This document shows positions 7,959-16,814 of a stretch of DNA of 64,000 bases, in pieces. A program made the translations under genes and the position numbers. The notes under the pieces were generated by a model, which saw only the letters and a list, made by a program, of their open reading frames with translations, searched no databases and was not told the DNA's origin. Source of the DNA: Scandinavium goeteborgense (lineage in GTDB: Bacteria > Pseudomonadota > Gammaproteobacteria > Enterobacterales > Enterobacteriaceae). Within the stretch, counting starts at the first letter, position 1. Each line of letters begins with the position of its first letter. The stretch spans positions 2,709,177 through 2,773,176 of the forward strand of contig NZ_CP054058.1 in NCBI RefSeq assembly GCF_003935895.2. The letters run 5' to 3'.

Positions 7959-9935
7959 ATGAGATTGAATATGATTGCCAGGAGTCTGGCTGTCGCGGGG
8001 TTACTGACTACACTGTCGGTGACTGCGGCAACCCAGGCCCCGACCAATGATGCCACTGCGGCAACCAAACAGGCAAACGAAGCGCTTTACAGCAAACTGC
8101 CTTTCTCCGATAACACCGACTTTACCAATGCGCATAAGGGCTTCATTGCTGCTCTGCCGCAACAGGTCATTAAAGGAGAGAAAGGCAATACTGTCTGGGA
8201 TCCTCAGCATTATGCCTTTATTAAAGAAGGCGACAAAGCACCAGACACGGTTAACCCGAGCCTGTGGCGCCAGTCCCAACTGATCAACATCGGCGGCCTG
8301 TTTGAAGTCACCGACGGTGTTTATCAGATTCGTAACCTTGACCTGTCAAACATGACGATCATTGAAGGTAAAACCGGGATTACCGTTATCGACCCGCTGG
8401 TTTCTGCAGAAACGGCTAAAGTCGGTATGGACCTGTATTATCAGAATCGCGGTAAAAAACCTGTCGTTGCAGTTATTTTCACCCACAGCCACGTTGACCA
8501 CTACGGCGGCGTTCGCGGTGTCGTTGACCAGGCTGATGTCAAATCCGGCAAAGTTAAAATCTATGCGCCACAAGGCTTCATGGGTGCGGCTGTAGATGAA
8601 AATATCATGGCGGGTAATGCCATGAGCCGTCGTGCAAGCTACATGTACGGTAACCTGCTGCCGGCTGATGCCAAAGGTCAGGTTGGCGCGGGTCTCGGGA
8701 CGACGACTTCCGCAGGTACAGTGACACTGCTGGCACCGACGGATTACATCACCCATACCGGTCAGGAAGAAGTTATCGATGGTCTGACTTACGACTTTAT
8801 GATGGCCCCAGGTTCTGAAGCACCTTCAGAAATGCTGTGGTACGTCAAAGAGAAGAAGATGATCGAAGCGGCAGAGGATGTGACTCACACCCTGCACAAC
8901 ACCTATTCTCTGCGTGGTGCGAAAATCCGCGATCCGCTGGCATGGTCTAAATACATCAATGCCGCTATTGATCGCTGGGGCAATGATGCCGAAATCATTA
9001 TCGCTCAGCACCATTGGCCGACCTGGGGTAAAGATAACGTCGTCAACCTGATGAAAGGTCAGCGCGACATGTATCGTTATATCAATGACCAGACGCTGCG
9101 AATGGCGAACGAAGGTCTGACCCGTGACGAAATCGCCGCTAACTTTAAGCTGCCAGAAACTCTCGAGAAGACCTGGGCCAGCCGTGGTTACTACGGTTCA
9201 GTCAGCCACGACGTGAAAGCCACCTACGTGTTCTATCTCGGCTGGTTCGATGGCAACCCGGCAACCCTGGATGAACTGCCACCGGCAGAAGCGGCGAAGA
9301 AATACGTCGAGTACATGGGCGGCGCGGATAACATCCTGCAAAAAGCCAAAGCGGATTACGACCAGGGTAACTACCGTTGGGTCGCACAGGTTGTGAGTAA
9401 AGTTGTGTTTGCCGATCCGTCAAACAAAGCGGCGCTTAATCTGGAAGCCGATGCGCTTGAGCAGATGGGTTATCAGGCAGAATCTGGCCCATGGCGTAAC
9501 TTCTACCTGTCAGGTGCCAAAGAGCTGCGTAACGGGGTTGTCAAAGCGGCAACACCAAATACCGCAAGCCCGGATACCGTCCGTGCAATGACGCCGGAAA
9601 TGTTCTTCGATTATATGGCAGTTCATATTAACGGTGAAAAAGCGGCGAATGCGCATGTGACACTTAACGTCGACTTCGGTGATCAGGGCGGGAAATACAA
9701 GCTTGAGCTGGAAAACGGTGTGCTTAACCACACGCCAAACGCTCAGGCCGATAAAGCCGATGCCACCATCACGCTTTCCCGCGATACGCTGGACCGTATT
9801 GTGCTGAAAGAAGAGACGCTGCAGCAGGCTAAAGACAAAGGTGACTTGAAAATCACCGGCGATGCCAACAAGCTGACTGAGTTGATGAGTTATATGGACA
9901 AGTTCGAATTCTGGTTTAACATCGTTACGCCATAA
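7959..9935 (+). CDS. Periplasmic alkylsulfatase, metallo-beta-lactamase fold (YjcS/SdsA1-like)
   Basis: A protein of 658 residues. It has a signal peptide of about 27 residues (RSLAVAGLLTTLSVTAA), then a metallo-beta-lactamase domain with the zinc motif THSHVDHYGG. Further metal ligands lie in EAAEDVTHTLHN and AQHHWPTWG. A helical dimerisation region and a C-terminal SCP2-like lipid-binding domain (about 535-658) follow. This is the layout of linear alkylsulfatases such as P. aeruginosa SdsA1 and E. coli YjcS, which hydrolyse SDS-like sulfate esters. The ATG at 7959 has a strong CAGGAGG site; the frame upstream to 7587 is not coding. Confidence 0.92.
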   Translation: MRLNMIARSLAVAGLLTTLSVTAATQAPTNDATAATKQANEALYSKLPFSDNTDFTNAHKGFIAALPQQVIKGEKGNTVWDPQHYAFIKEGDKAPDTVNPSLWRQSQLINIGGLFEVTDGVYQIRNLDLSNMTIIEGKTGITVIDPLVSAETAKVGMDLYYQNRGKKPVVAVIFTHSHVDHYGGVRGVVDQADVKSGKVKIYAPQGFMGAAVDENIMAGNAMSRRASYMYGNLLPADAKGQVGAGLGTTTSAGTVTLLAPTDYITHTGQEEVIDGLTYDFMMAPGSEAPSEMLWYVKEKKMIEAAEDVTHTLHNTYSLRGAKIRDPLAWSKYINAAIDRWGNDAEIIIAQHHWPTWGKDNVVNLMKGQRDMYRYINDQTLRMANEGLTRDEIAANFKLPETLEKTWASRGYYGSVSHDVKATYVFYLGWFDGNPATLDELPPAEAAKKYVEYMGGADNILQKAKADYDQGNYRWVAQVVSKVVFADPSNKAALNLEADALEQMGYQAESGPWRNFYLSGAKELRNGVVKAATPNTASPDTVRAMTPEMFFDYMAVHINGEKAANAHVTLNVDFGDQGGKYKLELENGVLNHTPNAQADKADATITLSRDTLDRIVLKEETLQQAKDKGDLKITGDANKLTELMSYMDKFEFWFNIVTP

Positions 9936-9951
9936 GCTGAACTGAAATAAT

Positions 9952-9978
9952 AAAAGGGAGCCGATGGCTCCCTTTTTT
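9952..9978 (+). terminator. Intrinsic terminator after the alkylsulfatase gene
   Basis: GGGAGCC-GAT-GGCTCCC stem followed by six T, and preceded by four A. It can also stop the convergent minus-strand barrel gene ending at 9997. Confidence 0.88.
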
Positions 9979-9996
9979 ATTTGACCACAAAAACGA

Positions 9997-10794
9997 TTAT
10001 TTTTGCGGGAACAGGAATGTCACATTCAGTCGTAAACCCCATCCTGCTGGGCCGTGATCATCATCACTGACCGCCCAATATCTCACCCCGGTACCGAACT
10101 GCATTATTTGCCCACCGACCTTAACCACCTGATTCACCATCAGGTTAACCGGCACACTCCACTCACTTTCGCGCCAGTCATAAGTCGATTCTGTATTCAT
10201 GACGAGGGAAGTCGCCGTTGGCCACGTATAGCTTGCAAACGGTTGAAGTAAAGTCTGGCTGGTATGTGTACGATTACTTTTTCCTGCGTAATCCCAGATA
10301 TGGTTAACCAGCGCGCCGTAGGTCCATGGCCCTTGTTGCTTGAGCACGATTGCGGTTGGCCCCGCCCCCCAGCTTTTGCTGGATAACGAAGAACCAGTAG
10401 GAATGGTCAGCACCGGCCCCAGACCCCAAATGTAACCATTCGATGTTTTTTTCTTCGGTGAGTACCAAAAGCTTTGAGTAATATCCCCCACAGCGGTTTG
10501 TATTCCACTGCCAGGCGTCACATTCCTTTCACTGACCACCGGGATAATCGTTCGACTAATGATTATCGCATCATCCGAAAAATCGATGGGCATAACGGGC
10601 TGTATATTGAGAAGGTTTCTTGAACCTTTACTCGAGCCAACGTCCTTATCATAGTCATACTGAAATGGCACACTGATCAGATTAGATATAGGGTTATTAA
10701 GTTTCTTGGCTAATTCCGCACTATTGTCAGCAGCCAATGCGTTAGTGGCCATCCCGAAAGCTATTGCAGTCAGTGCTATTTTATTTGTGGTCAT
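9997..10794 (-). CDS. Outer-membrane beta-barrel protein (phenol-degradation MetA-like family)
   Basis: A protein of 265 residues with a signal peptide ending NALAA, then alternating strands rich in Gly, Ser, Trp and Tyr. Examples are SFWYSPKK, YIWGLGPVLTIPTGSS, LLQPFASYTW and TGVRYW. This pattern is typical of the transporter-like barrel family first described in phenol-degradation operons. Probable role: passage of small hydrophobic molecules through the outer membrane; substrate unknown. The start at 10794 has GAGATG upstream; a TTG at 10806 is the alternative. A TetR-type gene lies 110 bases upstream on the same strand, and a palindrome overlaps the promoter. Confidence 0.75.
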   Translation of the reverse strand: MTTNKIALTAIAFGMATNALAADNSAELAKKLNNPISNLISVPFQYDYDKDVGSSKGSRNLLNIQPVMPIDFSDDAIIISRTIIPVVSERNVTPGSGIQTAVGDITQSFWYSPKKKTSNGYIWGLGPVLTIPTGSSLSSKSWGAGPTAIVLKQQGPWTYGALVNHIWDYAGKSNRTHTSQTLLQPFASYTWPTATSLVMNTESTYDWRESEWSVPVNLMVNQVVKVGGQIMQFGTGVRYWAVSDDDHGPAGWGLRLNVTFLFPQK

Positions 10795-10838
10795 TTTACA
10801 TCTCAAAATTTAAAGTCTGTGTGCGGGTATTATTTACT

Positions 10839-10889
10839 ATAGTAGAACCTGATAGATTACACAGTAAATGACTAACTAGTCAGTCATTT
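10839..10889 (-). promoter_or_regulatory. Promoter of barrel gene overlapped by palindromic operator
   Basis: On the minus strand, TTTACT (10868-10863), 18-base spacer and TACTAT (10844-10839). A 24-base palindrome (10866-10889; arms AAATGACT and AGTCATTT around ACTAGT, one mismatched pair) covers the -35 end. The neighbouring TetR-type protein is the natural binder. Binding is inferred. Confidence 0.6.
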
Positions 10890-10904
10890 ATTATTTAAAA
10901 AAAA

Positions 10905-11468
10905 TCAAACGTCGAGCGCGCGCCAAAAAAGACCAAACCCACTCTCTGTGTACTCTACGGTTTTATCGGGGTATTCCAGTATGGAAGTGACAGTAATGTC
11001 CAACAAAGATGCCATGAAGGCAGAGATGAACCCCTCCCCTCCGTATATCTCCGCTTTACTGAGCTCACGTAATAGGTAATACACGCTTTCAAAGAGCGTT
11101 TCCGCTATGACTCGGGTCTGCGCGTTAAGAATTTTCGATAAATGAAGTTGTTGCACTGCACTGTGCTTTTCAGGATGCCTGACAGCCCAGGTGATATAGC
11201 ACGTCCAGACATGATAGGACCTGTCATTTAATGAAGCATTGAAGGGGAACTTATGCATAAGCGCAGCGGCGACTTCCGCTTTAATATCGAGGTATAGCTG
11301 GTTTAGCAGAGAATTTTTATCCGAGAAGTAAGTAAATAATGAACCGGTTGATATTCCCGCTTCTTTCGCAATAAACGCCGTGGTCGCGCTGAGTCCCTGC
11401 TCCGAAATAATCCGTGCGGATGATTCCAGAATAGCCCTGCGCTTCTCCTCACTAAATGGTCTGGCCAT
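10905..11468 (-). CDS. TetR/AcrR-family transcriptional repressor
   Basis: A protein of 187 residues. The N-terminal helix-turn-helix (about residues 8-52) reads ILESSARIISEQGLSATT, then IAKEAGISTGSLFTYFSDK, the classic TetR pattern. The C-terminal ligand domain is divergent, with several aromatic and Cys residues. Its gene directly precedes the outer-membrane barrel gene, and the palindrome between them suggests it controls that gene. The effector is unknown; a toxic small molecule is likely by analogy with other TetR-transporter pairs. Confidence 0.88.
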   Translation of the reverse strand: MARPFSEEKRRAILESSARIISEQGLSATTAFIAKEAGISTGSLFTYFSDKNSLLNQLYLDIKAEVAAALMHKFPFNASLNDRSYHVWTCYITWAVRHPEKHSAVQQLHLSKILNAQTRVIAETLFESVYYLLRELSKAEIYGGEGFISAFMASLLDITVTSILEYPDKTVEYTESGFGLFWRALDV

Positions 11469-11577
11469 GACGATACCTTGGTTGAATCGTGAATGAGAGT
11501 ACAGGGATCTTCGCTAATTTAACGTATGCACAAGGCTGGGCCTAAGCGAAGCAACCTATGAAAACACAACGATATCC

Positions 11578-11605
11578 TGGGGTCTTGTAGTACGCTAAGA
11601 CCCCA
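11578..11605. other. Perfect 9-bp hairpin between YagU-like and TetR genes
   Basis: TGGGGTCTT, 10-base loop, AAGACCCCA. No clear T run follows on either strand. It may help to end transcription of the YagU-like gene (stop at 11700), but could be another structured element. The rest of the 231-base gap shows only a loose CTTCGCT/AGCGAAG pair. Confidence 0.5.
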
Positions 11606-11699
11606 CTAATATGACGTTGATTTACCAGTAAATAATCAGAAAATCGATACTGGCAAACGCGACGTGATGGTCCGTTTTAATTGACCAATCCCTGATTAA

Positions 11700-12224
11700 T
11701 CACTGAAACTCGGGGTCCGGTTTTTTCGTAATGCGATTACGAATATCACGTCGCACAATCTCAATGGCCCACATCCAAAGAATATGGCCAAGCGTTTCTG
11801 AGAAAAGCTCATCGAAAGGTAATTGCCATAGTGGCGGAGCCCAATGGAATACCGGCAGCATCACACCATGGAACCCAATTGTTACGAGTATGGCAAATGC
11901 AGCCCCCTGCCAGAGTTTGATTGCCGGGAAGACCTCTGCAACGAGGCAATAAAACATAGCAAAGCCAATTGAGAACATATGGTGGATGCCTGCCACGCCC
12001 CAGTTCACAATGTGTCCAGAGTAGTGGTAGACCATTTCATTGACCTTCAACCCGACGTCCTGAAGCATTTCTGCCGGTGGGATTGCTCGATCTGCAGTAC
12101 GCGGAGGCATAGGGTTTTCAGTCCCCCACTTCACGAAACTCGATAAGTTCCCGCCTAAAAAGCCGGCCCATAGCGCGACGCCATAGTTTCGCGCTTCAGC
12201 CTTGGTTCTCTTCAAAAAATCCAT
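11700..12224 (-). CDS. YagU-family inner-membrane protein (DUF1440)
   Basis: A protein of 174 residues with hydrophobic stretches near residues 12-28, 75-100 and 105-135. It shares E. coli YagU's motifs: FVKWG, PPR, GHxxNWxGxxH, CLVAEVFPAIKLWQG, and the end WAIEIVRRDIRNRIT with PDPE. YagU is a membrane protein linked to acid tolerance; the mechanism is unknown. It is about 30 residues shorter than YagU, mostly in the loop after PPR. AGGGAG lies 7 bases before the ATG at 12224, which decides the start. Confidence 0.82.
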   Translation of the reverse strand: MDFLKRTKAEARNYGVALWAGFLGGNLSSFVKWGTENPMPPRTADRAIPPAEMLQDVGLKVNEMVYHYSGHIVNWGVAGIHHMFSIGFAMFYCLVAEVFPAIKLWQGAAFAILVTIGFHGVMLPVFHWAPPLWQLPFDELFSETLGHILWMWAIEIVRRDIRNRITKKPDPEFQ

Positions 12225-12528
12225 AACACGCTCCCTGGGGTAAATTTCGCCGCAAAGATGCAACAAAGTCACAACTTAAATTTAGCTTTAAATGCTAAAT
12301 TTTCAAATCCCGTGTTAATGGGTTGTTTATTTATAAACAATGCATTCGATAGTTATGCACTAATAACCTTCATTGAGATATTCAGGCGCATATAATTTTT
12401 GTGATAATTTATTTATGGACGAAACTCACCCCCATTATCCAAAAATAAATGGGTTTTGTCAGGGCCGACATGCCTGCTGTGGTAACATTATCGTTTGTGA
12501 TATACAACTGGTTTTGCACCCTCCATTT
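12225..12528. promoter_or_regulatory. Divergent intergenic region with 9-bp inverted repeat
   Basis: 304 AT-rich bases between the YagU-like gene and the GGDEF-EAL gene. AAATTTAGC-N7-GCTAAATTT (12278-12302) is a perfect inverted repeat about 55-78 bases upstream of the YagU-like start, placed like an operator. No Shine-Dalgarno is visible before the ATG at 12529 (CACCCTCCATTT), so that gene is probably weakly translated. Confidence 0.45.
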
Positions 12529-15303
12529 ATGAAAACTATAAACGCGTTCAAAATCGAGAAAAGAGCTCTCATCTTCTCTTTGCTAACTATTATTTTGATA
12601 GTTAATGCCACTCTGCTATTACTCTCTTATCTTGACATGGTACGGAGTGCCCGCTTCGCCACTAATGATATCGCTGTCGTAATTGATAATAACATTGAGA
12701 AAAATAAAAATATCGCGTCGGCACTTGGGGATCTGGTGGCTCTTTCCAGTAATGATATTGCTGGAAAATTGGGTTCCAATGTTAACTTCAGACAAAATGA
12801 AATCGATCCATCACTGTATCAGAAACATATCATGTTTTCCTCTGGTGACGTGAGCGTTAGCGATCGTAAAATATCGGCAATTCTCAATTCATTCTGGAAA
12901 AGCCTTAGTGATGATAACAAAACCTCTTACTGGACTTATTTTTTCAGTGCGAATCTTAACTATGCTTACAGTTTTGAACCGGTAAAGAAAAGCGACTATA
13001 AATTCACATCACCTCACCTGGCAATCAGTTCTTATTTAGATGAAGTCTCCAGAAAAGTTAAAGCTGAAAAAGCATTCCTGGTATCAGAACGTCTTTACAG
13101 CGATGTTTATACAGATTCACTCACCGGACTGCCGGTTATTACGTTCAGCGTGCCGGTAATTTCAAATAATCTCAATTTTAATAAAAGCAGCGTTGAAGGC
13201 ATTATTTCCACCGATTATACCTCCAACGATCTGTCTGAGTTGTTTAATAAACACTTCACCCAAACCGGCATCACTGCCTTATCTTATCAACTGACTCTGC
13301 GGAGCAAGCGCGGTGGCCCAGACCTGGCGCTAACACCCACAGAAATAAATTATTCCCTTTTCCCGAGTGTGAAAATCCCTTTGACGGAAGGCTTTACCGT
13401 CAACGCTAAGGTCGGTTTATATAATGTCGTACATCACAGATCCTCGATGTTCGTCTTTACGAATCTTATCCTGTTGTTATTTTTCGCTACGTCGATGAAT
13501 GCATATCGCAATATCATGAACATGTTGAAGAGACTCAGCTACGACTCCTTGACCCGTGCCTTCTCCAGGGAGGGCGGTGAGGTCATCATCAACTCTATGT
13601 CTGCACATGAATCGTGGATAATCGTGGCGGTGGATCTGGATTTGTTCAAGGACATCAATGACACCTACGGGCATCATGTCGGTGACCTTTGTCTGGCGTA
13701 TTTCTCTGAAACACTAATCAAGACGTTGCGCGCTTCTGATACGATTATTCGTATGGGGGGAGATGAGTTCTTGCTGCTGATGCCATGGTGTAACTATTCG
13801 TCAGCCAGTGCGCTGATGCAGAAGGCACAGAAAAAGCTCAAACATTTTCAATATGACGGAATGACTATTCCTATCTCGTGCTCATATGGCATCCAGGAAT
13901 TTACTGGTGATTTTGCCAAAGATTGTCAGATAGCCGACGAAAAGCTATACGTCATGAAGAACCGACCGACCCGCTTACCGCGACGTGAAAAAGTTACACA
14001 GGCCGAAAAGCTCCCGCACCCCATGCTGGAGAAGGATGCCGAAACCGGCTTACTGACGTTATTCGGGTTGCGCCATCATCCTGAATACCTGAATAACCGT
14101 AGCGTTTTGATGTTGGTCCATCTTAGTAACCACTCTTCGCTCACTAACCTGCTGGGCCAGGATTACGGCAGCTCACTCATCAACTATCTGATTTCACGTA
14201 TCACAGAGATTTTCCCGCACGATATTATTATTTGCCGTGAACGCATGGATAAACTTGTCGTTATTCTCCCTCCCGTTAAATCGATGGATCAACTCAGCGT
14301 ATGGCAGCAAAAAGCACAGACGCTCTTCAACATTCAGGAAATGCCGCATATCGGCCAACATGAATTGCGTATCGAAGGGAACGCCGGTCTGGCGGAGGAA
14401 GCGTTAACACCTGAAAACCTTGATGAAGTTATACGTTATGCAGGCATTGCGCTGCATCATGCCCGCCGCGAGGGTAATGGCAAAGTCACCCTCTTCACTC
14501 CAGACATGCATACTTCTGGGCTGCGCCATATTCAGCTCCATGAACAACTGGGCCACGCACTTGAGCGTGAAGAGTTCTATCTTGTGATGCAGCCCATTGT
14601 TGGATTGGATGGAAATACGGAATGTCGGGAAGGTGAATGTCTTGTGCGCTGGGAAAGCCCGGTGCTGGGGAATGTGCCGCCAGATCAGTTTATTAAAATA
14701 GCGGAAGAGACAGACCTCATCATTCCACTAGGGGAATGGATCATCAACAATGCTTGCCGCGAATTGGCTGCACTGATGGCTCGCGGCAGCTGTGAAGATT
14801 TCAAACTGCATATCAATATTTCCCCGATCCAGCTCCAGGCGAATGAGTTCGCGGAAGTCGTGATTGAGTCACTCCGACAGCATGGGCTCCAGGGTTATAA
14901 TCTTTGTATCGAAATTACCGAGGGTGTTTTGGTTGGCAGTGGCACCAATACGTGTCGACATCTGAAGGCCTTACGTGAAATCGGTGTCACTGTCTCTCTG
15001 GATGACTTCGGTTCAGGTTATTCCAGTCTGTCTTATCTGCATACGCTCCCATTTGATCAACTCAAAATAGACCGTCAGTTTGTCAGTGGGGTAATGGAGG
15101 ATAGCCGGAGTGAGTCGGTAATTAATTCCGTGTTGAGTCTCTCAAAAAGCTTTGGCGTTCCCTTGGTTGCTGAGGGGATTGAGGATCAGGAAACGGGTGA
15201 TAAATTACACGCCATGGGTTGTCTTCTTGCGCAGGGTTATCACTATGGGCGACCGAAGCCGTTCAGCGAATGGCATATTGATAACGGCCAAATCTCTTTA
15301 TAG
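12529..15303 (+). CDS. Bifunctional-type membrane GGDEF-EAL protein
   Basis: A protein of 924 residues. TM1 lies at about 14-36, a periplasmic region at about 40-300, and TM2 at about 307-326. A full GGDEF domain follows with RMGGDEF (GGDEF at 410-414) and I-site RASD five residues before it. Then come a second degenerate GGDEF-like domain and a C-terminal EAL domain. The EAL domain keeps ECLVR, NIS, ITE, DDFGSGYSS, KIDR, EGIED and QGY. Both synthesis and hydrolysis of c-di-GMP look possible. The last ~430 residues are paralogous to the 860-residue protein at 4146. The start at 12529 directly precedes TM1; the frame opens at 12373, but that part looks non-coding. Confidence 0.85.
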   Translation: MKTINAFKIEKRALIFSLLTIILIVNATLLLLSYLDMVRSARFATNDIAVVIDNNIEKNKNIASALGDLVALSSNDIAGKLGSNVNFRQNEIDPSLYQKHIMFSSGDVSVSDRKISAILNSFWKSLSDDNKTSYWTYFFSANLNYAYSFEPVKKSDYKFTSPHLAISSYLDEVSRKVKAEKAFLVSERLYSDVYTDSLTGLPVITFSVPVISNNLNFNKSSVEGIISTDYTSNDLSELFNKHFTQTGITALSYQLTLRSKRGGPDLALTPTEINYSLFPSVKIPLTEGFTVNAKVGLYNVVHHRSSMFVFTNLILLLFFATSMNAYRNIMNMLKRLSYDSLTRAFSREGGEVIINSMSAHESWIIVAVDLDLFKDINDTYGHHVGDLCLAYFSETLIKTLRASDTIIRMGGDEFLLLMPWCNYSSASALMQKAQKKLKHFQYDGMTIPISCSYGIQEFTGDFAKDCQIADEKLYVMKNRPTRLPRREKVTQAEKLPHPMLEKDAETGLLTLFGLRHHPEYLNNRSVLMLVHLSNHSSLTNLLGQDYGSSLINYLISRITEIFPHDIIICRERMDKLVVILPPVKSMDQLSVWQQKAQTLFNIQEMPHIGQHELRIEGNAGLAEEALTPENLDEVIRYAGIALHHARREGNGKVTLFTPDMHTSGLRHIQLHEQLGHALEREEFYLVMQPIVGLDGNTECREGECLVRWESPVLGNVPPDQFIKIAEETDLIIPLGEWIINNACRELAALMARGSCEDFKLHINISPIQLQANEFAEVVIESLRQHGLQGYNLCIEITEGVLVGSGTNTCRHLKALREIGVTVSLDDFGSGYSSLSYLHTLPFDQLKIDRQFVSGVMEDSRSESVINSVLSLSKSFGVPLVAEGIEDQETGDKLHAMGCLLAQGYHYGRPKPFSEWHIDNGQISL

Positions 15304-15311
15304 TTAATGAT

Positions 15312-15366
15312 GGGCTCTGTTCAAATAGAGCCCATTAAATAAAAAACGGGAGCCATCAGGCTCCCG
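15312..15366. terminator. Two-hairpin convergent terminator (GGDEF-EAL / icd)
   Basis: First stem GGGCTCT with AGAGCCC (15312-15333). Second stem CGGGAGCC-ATCA-GGCTCCCG (15347-15366), with six A on its left that give a U run on the minus strand. The second hairpin is the icd terminator; the first probably serves the plus-strand gene. Confidence 0.8.
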
Positions 15367-15390
15367 TTCTTGTGTAACCGCTAAAGCGAA

Positions 15391-16641
15391 TTACATATTG
15401 TCGATGATCGCGTCACCAAACTCTGAACATTTCAGCAGCTTAGCGCCTTCCATCAGACGTTCGAAGTCATAGGTCACGGTCTTGGCAGCGATTGCGCCTT
15501 CCATGCCTTTAACAATCAGGTCTGCGGCTTCGAACCATTCCATGTGACGGAGCATCATTTCTGCGGACAGGATGACGGAACCTGGGTTCACTTTATCCTG
15601 GCCTGCGTACTTCGGTGCTGTCCCGTGGGTGGCTTCGAACAGCGCGCACTCGTCACCGATGTTTGCGCCTGGTGCGATACCGATGCCGCCAACCTGTGCC
15701 GCCAGGGCATCAGAGATGTAGTCGCCGTTGAGGTTCATACAGGCGATAACGTCGTATTCCGCTGGACGCAGCAGGATCTGCTGCAGGAACGCATCGGCGA
15801 TCACATCTTTAACGATGATCTCTTTGCCGGTATTCGGGTTCTTGATTTTCTGCCACGGGCCGCCGTCGATCAGCTCACCGCCGAATTCTTCTTTCGCCAG
15901 CTGGTAACCCCAGTCTTTGAAAGCGCCTTCGGTGAACTTCATGATGTTGCCTTTGTGAACGATGGTCACAGAGTCACGGTCGTTGGTGATAGCGTACTCA
16001 ATCGCCGCGCGAACCAGGCGTTTGGTGCCTTCTTCTGAACATGGCTTGATGCCGATACCGCAGTGTTCAGGGAAGCGAATTTTCTTCACGCCCATCTCTT
16101 CACGCAGGAACTTGATCACTTTTTCCGCGTCGGCAGAGTCGGCTTTCCACTCGATGCCAGCGTAGATGTCTTCTGAGTTTTCGCGGAAGATGACCATGTC
16201 AGTCAGTTCTGGGTGTTTAACCGGGCTTGGGGTGCCCTGGTAGTAACGTACCGGGCGCAGGCAGACGTAAAGGTCCAGCTCCTGGCGCAGGGCTACGTTC
16301 AGAGAACGAATACCGCCACCGACCGGGGTGGTCAGCGGGCCTTTGATGGCCACGCGATAATCGCGAATCAGATCCAGCGTTTCAGCTGGCAGCCAGACGT
16401 CCTGTCCATACAATTTGGTGGATTTTTCCCCGGTGTAAATTTCCATCCAGGAAATTTTACGCTCGCCTTTATAGGCTTTCTCTACAGCGGCATTCACCAC
16501 TTTGATCATCGGCGGAGTCACGTCCACACCGATACCATCACCTTCGATGAAAGGAATAATCGGATTGTGGGGGACGTTCAGTTTGCCGTTTTGCAGGGTG
16601 ATCTTTTGGCCTTCCGCCGGAACAACTACTTTGCTTTCCAT
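15391..16641 (-). CDS. icd: Isocitrate dehydrogenase (NADP+)
   Basis: Converts isocitrate to 2-oxoglutarate, CO2 and NADPH in the TCA cycle. At 416 residues it has the E. coli length. [13 protein letters not shown] carries the serine phosphorylated by Ace[14 protein letters not shown] and [16 protein letters not shown] mark the metal and NADP sites. The start [13 protein letters not shown] has AAGGAGAGG upstream; the longer frame to 16731 is leader. The 3' end of icd is a known prophage insertion site (e14 in K-12). Here it is uninterrupted and runs straight into a terminator. Confidence 0.98.
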   Translation of the reverse strand: MESKVVVPAEGQKITLQNGKLNVPHNPIIPFIEGDGIGVDVTPPMIKVVNAAVEKAYKGERKISWMEIYTGEKSTKLYGQDVWLPAETLDLIRDYRVAIKGPLTTPVGGGIRSLNVALRQELDLYVCLRPVRYYQGTPSPVKHPELTDMVIFRENSEDIYAGIEWKADSADAEKVIKFLREEMGVKKIRFPEHCGIGIKPCSEEGTKRLVRAAIEYAITNDRDSVTIVHKGNIMKFTEGAFKDWGYQLAKEEFGGELIDGGPWQKIKNPNTGKEIIVKDVIADAFLQQILLRPAEYDVIACMNLNGDYISDALAAQVGGIGIAPGANIGDECALFEATHGTAPKYAGQDKVNPGSVILSAEMMLRHMEWFEAADLIVKGMEGAIAAKTVTYDFERLMEGAKLLKCSEFGDAIIDNM

Positions 16642-16814
16642 TAACCTCTCCTTCGAGCGCTTCTGGTGACTGCTCGTGACTTTCGTGTCCTGGGTAGCGT
16701 TGCTGCCCCGCAACGCGAATAGTGTGAGCAATATTTTTGTTAATGATTTGTAATGAGCTGGTTGATACTACCTGAATGTTGGGTTCCATGAAAGGTCTTC
16801 GTAATTAGGCTATA

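Noticed and set aside
15391-16641. Prophage integration at the icd 3' end
   Set aside because: icd is a known phage attachment site, but here it has a normal C-terminus and terminator, with no integrase or duplicated icd end nearby.
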